Positions 28,073 through 33,130 of a stretch of 33,130 nt of DNA are shown one piece after another. The notes beneath the pieces were generated by a model. That model made no database searches and was not told the DNA's origin. It saw only the letters and a list, made by a program, of their open reading frames with translations. A program made the translations under genes and the position numbers. Every line of letters begins with the position of its first letter. The stretch's first letter is position 1. Source of the DNA: Methanothermococcus okinawensis (GTDB taxonomy: Archaea > AGJL01 > Methanococci > Methanococcales > Methanococcaceae); NCBI GenBank assembly GCA_015662355.1, contig DQUI01000066.1:1-33130 (forward strand). Direction: 5' to 3'.

Positions 28073-28276
28073 ATGGAGGAGATTAAGAGAGTAGTAATAG
28101 AGTTGTTCTCCATATTGCAGAGATATAGGGTCACAGTAGATCCCTTGGGAAGATCTACGCCATCCTATACCTCGCCGAACTACTACAAATGTAGGGAAAT
28201 TTCTCCTCCTATAGGGATATTGTTAAGTATAGAGGAGCAGAGAACGATAGATGAACATCTCGGTGAGGAGATATGA
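28073..28276 (+). CDS. Small hypothetical protein, translationally coupled to RND transporter
   Basis: Track ORF from TTG 28046, which falls inside the palindrome; ATG at 28073 is a plausible start. The ORF end overlaps the ATGA of the next gene. Confidence 0.55.
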   Translation: MEEIKRVVIELFSILQRYRVTVDPLGRSTPSYTSPNYYKCREISPPIGILLSIEEQRTIDEHLGEEI

Positions 28277-29421
28277 TTGAGGATATACTGAGAAAAATCG
28301 CTATTTTTTCAGAGAGGAGGCCCTTTCTCATGGTGGCCATTATTTTGACGATCACTATCTTGGCAGGGATAGAGGCCACAAATGTTAAATTCCAAACTGC
28401 CTTTGAGAAGATGCTCCCACAGGACAACCCTGTTATAAAGACACTCTACGAGGTAAGGGACAACTTTGGAGGTACAGACCTTATATCCATATGTATAAAG
28501 TTAAAACCCTCAGACAACCTAGATAAGGTTAACGACATAAGAGATCCAAGGGTTCTTAAATACATAAAGATCTTAGAGGCAGATCTAAAGGGAATTGACG
28601 GGATCACAGATGTGAACTCCCCTGTAGATGTTATAATTAAGAGGAACAACGGAACTGTCCCTAACGATATAGAGACTGTAAAGGAGATCTATAACTCCCT
28701 ACCTGAGGATGTGAAGAGGAAGATCTTCAACTACGATTACTCCATGGTTGTAGTAAATGTCTATACAGATGCTGGAGGGGATCAGAAAAAACTTATGGAG
28801 ATACTGGAGGAGATGGAGAGGAGAGTTGAAGATTCCCCTGTACCCCCTGGAGTTGAGGTAGTATTTACAGGTACTCCTCCTATGAGGAGACTTATGAGTG
28901 TCCTTATGAAGAAGAGTCAGATAGTCACTACTCTAGTTGGTGGAATAGGGGTATTACTTGTACTCTTCCTCTACTTTAGGAAACCCCTCTCTACTATCAT
29001 GCCTCTGATACCTATAGTTATAGCTGTGATATGGACAGGGGGCGCCATGGGAATACTTGGGATCCCTGTAGATATGGCAACTGCAGGTATAGGTTCCCTG
29101 CTCCTAGGTATAGGTATAGACTACGCAATCCACCTTATGCACAGATACATGGAGGAACGGAAGAAAGGTAAAGATGTGGCAGAGGCTATAGAGACAGCAG
29201 TTGTAAGTACTGGAATGGCGTTGATAGCCACTACGGCAACTACAGTTGTTGGTTTCTTAGCCCTTGTAATTGCTCCCCTACCTATGATGGCAAACTTAGG
29301 TAAGGTATGTGCCCTTGGTATAGCCTTCTGTATGATCTGTGTACTCACTTTACTCCCAGCACTACTTGTTATCGAGGAGAAGTATATACTACCTCTATTA
29401 AAGGGAGAGGGCAGTAGGTGA
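28273..29421 (+). CDS. Half-size RND/MMPL-family exporter
   Basis: N-terminal TM, periplasmic-type loop with 'LPQDNPVIKTLYEVRDNFGGTDLISI', then TM cluster with 'GIGIDYAIHLMHRYMEERKKG', typical MMPL/RND. Confidence 0.9.
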   Translation: MIEDILRKIAIFSERRPFLMVAIILTITILAGIEATNVKFQTAFEKMLPQDNPVIKTLYEVRDNFGGTDLISICIKLKPSDNLDKVNDIRDPRVLKYIKILEADLKGIDGITDVNSPVDVIIKRNNGTVPNDIETVKEIYNSLPEDVKRKIFNYDYSMVVVNVYTDAGGDQKKLMEILEEMERRVEDSPVPPGVEVVFTGTPPMRRLMSVLMKKSQIVTTLVGGIGVLLVLFLYFRKPLSTIMPLIPIVIAVIWTGGAMGILGIPVDMATAGIGSLLLGIGIDYAIHLMHRYMEERKKGKDVAEAIETAVVSTGMALIATTATTVVGFLALVIAPLPMMANLGKVCALGIAFCMICVLTLLPALLVIEEKYILPLLKGEGSR

Positions 29422-29425
29422 TAGT

Positions 29426-30973
29426 GTGATATCTCTGAAAAGAGGTTTTGGAATACTGTTAATCTTAATAATAATGGTCAACTATATAGAGGCTTTAAGT
29501 TTAGGGGAACTTCAGTACTCCCCCCAGATCATACACCCTGGAGAGGATGTGGATCTCTGGATTAAAGTAACTAACGACGAGGATAAAGATCTAAAAAATA
29601 TAGAGGTGTCTGTTAAACCTCACTATCCCTTTGAGTTAAAACAGGTTAACCCTAAAAAAGGAATAGCTGTTATACCCCACTTGAACCCAGGGGAAAGTGA
29701 TATAGTATACTTTAAACTTCACATAGATGATGATGCAGTAGCTGGGGAGTACAGATTAGATGTTACTGTGTCCTATGATATAGTTGAGGAGGAGGGAGAG
29801 GAGGTAGTAACCTCTTACACCTGGACAAAGGTCTACTATCTCCCAGTACACGGCACTCCAAACTTTGAGATAGAGGTGAGTAATACCTCCCTATTGCTTA
29901 CCCCTGGAAGAACTGAGACAATCCCAGTTTCCATATACAACAGAGGTACTGGAAAGGCCAAGGAGTGCACCTTATCTGTAGGAGGTAACAACTACATCTC
30001 AGCTGTTGGGAGTACGAAGTTCTACATAGGTACTATTAGGCCCCAGGAGGGGAAAGTTGTAAACATAAGGTTACATACCAATGGAGATACCCCTGAGGGG
30101 ACATACCTCCTCCCTGTAACCCTCTCCTGGATAGATGAAGAGGGTAGGGAGAAGAGGGAAAATATAGATATAGGATTTACTGTTCAGGGGGATATATTAC
30201 TAAGTGTCTCCAATGTAATTACCACTCCAAGGGAGATTAAACCTGGAGATAGTTATGTAAGGTTAGATGTTACAGTGACTAACAACGGTCATGGAGAGGC
30301 TAAAGATGTAAAGTTACATCTAAAGACCTCCTATCCCTTTAGGGACAGTTGGAGTAATGCAAACTTCAAAGGTATTGGGACACTTAAAGGAGGGGAGAGT
30401 AAAACTGTATCTTTTTACATCGATGTGGATAAGTACGCTCCCCCTAAACACTACAGGATCCCCCTCTATATGGAGTATCTAGATAAATTCAACAGAAGGC
30501 ACAATACAACTGAAAGGATAGATGTATACGTGAAGTCAAAACCTGTACTTGAGATTATCTCAAAGGAGTACACTGTAAAGGCAGGGGAGGAGAATTTACT
30601 CCTTATAACTGTAAAGAACGTAGGGAATGAAAAGGCAGAGGGTGTAAGGGTATCTGCCATTAGAAACAGTGCCCAACCTTTCGACTATCCCAGGAAAAGT
30701 GACAGTATAGGTACTTTAAATCCAGGGGAGAATGGAACTGGTGCCATCGTTGTAAGTGTAGATAAGGATGCAGTACCTAAGGAGTATCTTATTACCTTGG
30801 AGATAAGGGCAGTGGGAGATAGGGATAGAGGAGACCACAACGTCTATATTACCCAGGAGAGTATAAGGGTCAAGGTTGAGAGGGAGGGAGATGGGATGTC
30901 CCTACTGTTGTATGGGATTATAGGGATACTGATCATAATTGGGATAATCTATTATCTCAGGAAGAAACTCTAA
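29426..30973 (+). CDS. Membrane-anchored multi-domain CARDB/COG1361-like extracellular protein
   Basis: N-terminal signal/TM, repeated beta-domain patterns ('LNPGESDIVYFKLHIDDDAVAGEYRLDVTVSYD', 'LKGGESKTVSFYIDVDKYAPPKHYRIPLYMEY', 'LNPGENGTGAIVVSVDKDAVPKEYLITLEI'), single C-terminal TM. GTG start 3 nt after GGTGAT. Confidence 0.85.
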   Translation: MISLKRGFGILLILIIMVNYIEALSLGELQYSPQIIHPGEDVDLWIKVTNDEDKDLKNIEVSVKPHYPFELKQVNPKKGIAVIPHLNPGESDIVYFKLHIDDDAVAGEYRLDVTVSYDIVEEEGEEVVTSYTWTKVYYLPVHGTPNFEIEVSNTSLLLTPGRTETIPVSIYNRGTGKAKECTLSVGGNNYISAVGSTKFYIGTIRPQEGKVVNIRLHTNGDTPEGTYLLPVTLSWIDEEGREKRENIDIGFTVQGDILLSVSNVITTPREIKPGDSYVRLDVTVTNNGHGEAKDVKLHLKTSYPFRDSWSNANFKGIGTLKGGESKTVSFYIDVDKYAPPKHYRIPLYMEYLDKFNRRHNTTERIDVYVKSKPVLEIISKEYTVKAGEENLLLITVKNVGNEKAEGVRVSAIRNSAQPFDYPRKSDSIGTLNPGENGTGAIVVSVDKDAVPKEYLITLEIRAVGDRDRGDHNVYITQESIRVKVEREGDGMSLLLYGIIGILIIIGIIYYLRKKL

Positions 30974-30984
30974 TTCTATATTTT

Positions 30985-31749
30985 TTATACTATAGGCACT
31001 ACCACTGGATAACCTTTAATATGATCCATATATACGTCAACACCGTATACGTTTTTAATATTCTCAGGTGTTATAACCTCCCTACCTCCTACAGCGTATA
31101 TTTTTCCATCCTTTAAAAGGGCAAACTTATCTGAGTATCTCAGTGCCAAGTTTAAATCATGCATCACCAGTACAGAGGTAATACCCTCAGATTTTGATAT
31201 ATCCCTTATAATTTTCATAATCTCCAGTTGATTTTTTATATCTAAGTTGTTAGTAGGTTCATCTAACAGTAACACTTCAGGTTCTTGAACTAGAGCCCTA
31301 CCTATTATAACCTTCTGTAACTCTCCACCACTTAACTCCTGCGTATATTTCCACATAAGATCCTCTAAATCTAAGAGCTTCAAGACTTTATGTACTATTT
31401 CTATATCCTCCTTAGAGGCCTCCCATTTAATATAGGGCTTTCTCCCTAAAAGTAAGGTATCAAAGACTGTCATATAATTCCCACTGGATCTCTGAGGGAC
31501 GTAACCTATAAGTCTACCTAACTGGGAGTTATCTATTTCCCTTATGTTGTAATTATCTATCAGGATAGTACCTCTTTTAGGGGTTAATACTTTAACTATA
31601 CACTTAAGTAAGGTAGATTTACCTGAGCCATTCACCCCTAGTATAGAGAATACCTCCCCCTCCTGAACTTCAAAGGAGACGTCGTTTAGAACTTCCCTAC
31701 TCCCATAGGAGAATTTAACTCCTCTAATAGACAACTTCATATGTATCAT
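30985..31749 (-). CDS. ABC transporter ATPase, iron/cobalamin/siderophore (FecE/BtuD) type
   Basis: Walker A '[11 protein letters not shown]', '[32 protein letters not shown]', '[15 protein letters not shown]'. Confidence 0.95.
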   Translation of the reverse strand: MIHMKLSIRGVKFSYGSREVLNDVSFEVQEGEVFSILGVNGSGKSTLLKCIVKVLTPKRGTILIDNYNIREIDNSQLGRLIGYVPQRSSGNYMTVFDTLLLGRKPYIKWEASKEDIEIVHKVLKLLDLEDLMWKYTQELSGGELQKVIIGRALVQEPEVLLLDEPTNNLDIKNQLEIMKIIRDISKSEGITSVLVMHDLNLALRYSDKFALLKDGKIYAVGGREVITPENIKNVYGVDVYMDHIKGYPVVVPIV

Positions 31750-32771
31750 CTCCCACTGTACATCTTTAACAGTAGGTAGAGAAACATAGGGACCCCTAGG
31801 AAGGATGTTAGTATTCCCACAGGTAGTACTACAGGGGCTATTAAGGTTCTAGCAAGTATATCTGCAGATAACAACAGCACTGAACCAAAGAGGGATGATA
31901 GAGGTATAAGAAACCTGTAATCCCCTCCAACTAACAACCTTATTATGTGAGGGGATATCAACCCAATAAAACCTATTATACCTAAGAACGCAACGTTTAC
32001 TCCAGTAAGTAAGGAGGAGAATAGCATACTTAACATTCTCAATCTCTCTATATTTACTCCAAGGGATTTTGCTACTTCGTCCCCTGCCTCTAATGCATTG
32101 TAGTCCCATCTCTTCCAGAGGAAGTAGATAGAGGTGATTATAAAGACAACAACCATAATATAGATCTCGTTCCAACTGACCCTACCAAGATCTCCAAAGG
32201 TCCAGTATACCATTGCAGCAAGTTCTAACTCATCAGAGAAGTACTGTATCAACATGGTCCCTGCTGTAAAGAGAGAACTTAGTGCCACCCCAGCAAGTAT
32301 CATAGCCTCAGGTGTAAGGTTTTTTATCTTTGCCAGTGTTAGTACCGCTATAGTACATACCAAGGCTCCTAAGAATGCGGAGAAAGTTATAAGGTATGGA
32401 CCCCCAGCCTCTAAACTAAAAACTACTATTGCCAAACATGCCCCAAACATGGCACCATGGGAGACCCCCATAGTAAATGGGGAGGCTAGGGGATTTCTGA
32501 GAACACACTGCATAACTGCACCTGCCATAGAGAGGGAGGCACCTGCCACAACTGCTGCTAAGATCCTTGGAAGTCTTATATTCCAGATAACTAACTGCTG
32601 ATATCTGTTACCACCTCCAAGAAGGGTAGTTATAACCTCATTAACTGATAGACTGTAATCACCTATGGCAAGGGCCAGCAGGGAAAGTAAAAATAGTGAT
32701 AATATTAGAATTATCCCCAAGAAGATCTTTTTAAATACATACCTTCTATACTTCTCCCTCACTTCTATCAT
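31746..32771 (-). CDS. ABC transporter permease, FecCD/BtuC family
   Basis: '[49 protein letters not shown]', '[43 protein letters not shown]'. Multi-TM. Confidence 0.95.
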   Translation of the reverse strand: MIEVREKYRRYVFKKIFLGIILILSLFLLSLLALAIGDYSLSVNEVITTLLGGGNRYQQLVIWNIRLPRILAAVVAGASLSMAGAVMQCVLRNPLASPFTMGVSHGAMFGACLAIVVFSLEAGGPYLITFSAFLGALVCTIAVLTLAKIKNLTPEAMILAGVALSSLFTAGTMLIQYFSDELELAAMVYWTFGDLGRVSWNEIYIMVVVFIITSIYFLWKRWDYNALEAGDEVAKSLGVNIERLRMLSMLFSSLLTGVNVAFLGIIGFIGLISPHIIRLLVGGDYRFLIPLSSLFGSVLLLSADILARTLIAPVVLPVGILTSFLGVPMFLYLLLKMYSGR

Positions 32772-32789
32772 GGTGATCCTCCATTAGTC

Positions 32790-33130
32790 TTACCCTTCCT
32801 TTCTGGCAACGATCATCATAGTATTGTTCAAGTGATAGCCCAGGATATCTTTCATCTTAACAACCTCTAAAATTTCAAAACCTATATCCTCTAAGAACCT
32901 GAGGTAGTCCTGGAATTGGAGACTCCTCTCAAAGGAGTATCTAAATTTCTTCTTCTTACACCTCTTAAACTCTAGGAAGTTCCACTCTATGTTATCTAGC
33001 ATATCCTTTACATCTTGAGAAAGGGGAAAACGTTGCTTATTTATAAATAAACCTCCTTCTTTCAACCCTCTGTAAATCTTCTCGATAACCAGGGGATCTT
33101 TACCTCCAGGGTTGTAGGAGGAGAATACTA
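32790..33130 (-). CDS. Class I SAM-dependent methyltransferase-like protein, N-terminus beyond window
   Basis: The reverse frame stays open upstream of the track start to the window edge: VFSSYNPGGKDPLVIEKIYRGLKEGGLFINKQRFPLSQDVKDML... C-terminal '..LRFLEDIGFEILEVVKMKDILGYHLNNTMMIVARKEG' resembles a methyltransferase C-terminus. Confidence 0.55.
   Translation of the reverse strand, partial: VFSSYNPGGKDPLVIEKIYRGLKEGGLFINKQRFPLSQDVKDMLDNIEWNFLEFKRCKKKKFRYSFERSLQFQDYLRFLEDIGFEILEVVKMKDILGYHLNNTMMIVARKEG

Overview
The window looks like a compact, gene-dense euryarchaeal chromosome segment, most consistent with a Methanococcales-type methanogen. Support: GGTGAT-type Shine-Dalgarno (SD) sites, a split glutamate synthase with an FrhB-like subunit, RFC-L, archaeal SecDF, SepF, RtcB and a Sec-decoding SelD. 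Species cannot be assigned from sequence alone. Most of the window is informational or housekeeping genes; I see no CRISPR array, IS element, rRNA or tRNA. Three observations go beyond the ORF track. (1) selD is truncated in the track because an in-frame TGA (22874-22876) is almost certainly a selenocysteine codon (..VKLHG-U-SCKLP..). A near-ideal archaeal SECIS hairpin with a GAA/A internal loop sits at the stop codon (21853-21884). (2) At least four genes seem to start at non-canonical ATT or ATA codons, each exactly 3 nt after a GGTGAT/GGGGAT SD: a TPR membrane protein, signal peptidase, RIO1 kinase and an MTA phosphorylase family enzyme. The track truncates or misses all four. (3) The window's first gene (minus-strand TPR protein with ~102-bp near-identical internal DNA repeats) is absent from the track. 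Other items: a frameshifted small gene at ~14642-14886, a palindromic candidate operator beside a Tfx-like regulator and a half-size RND transporter operon, and convergent gene pairs that share a TTAA for both stop codons.
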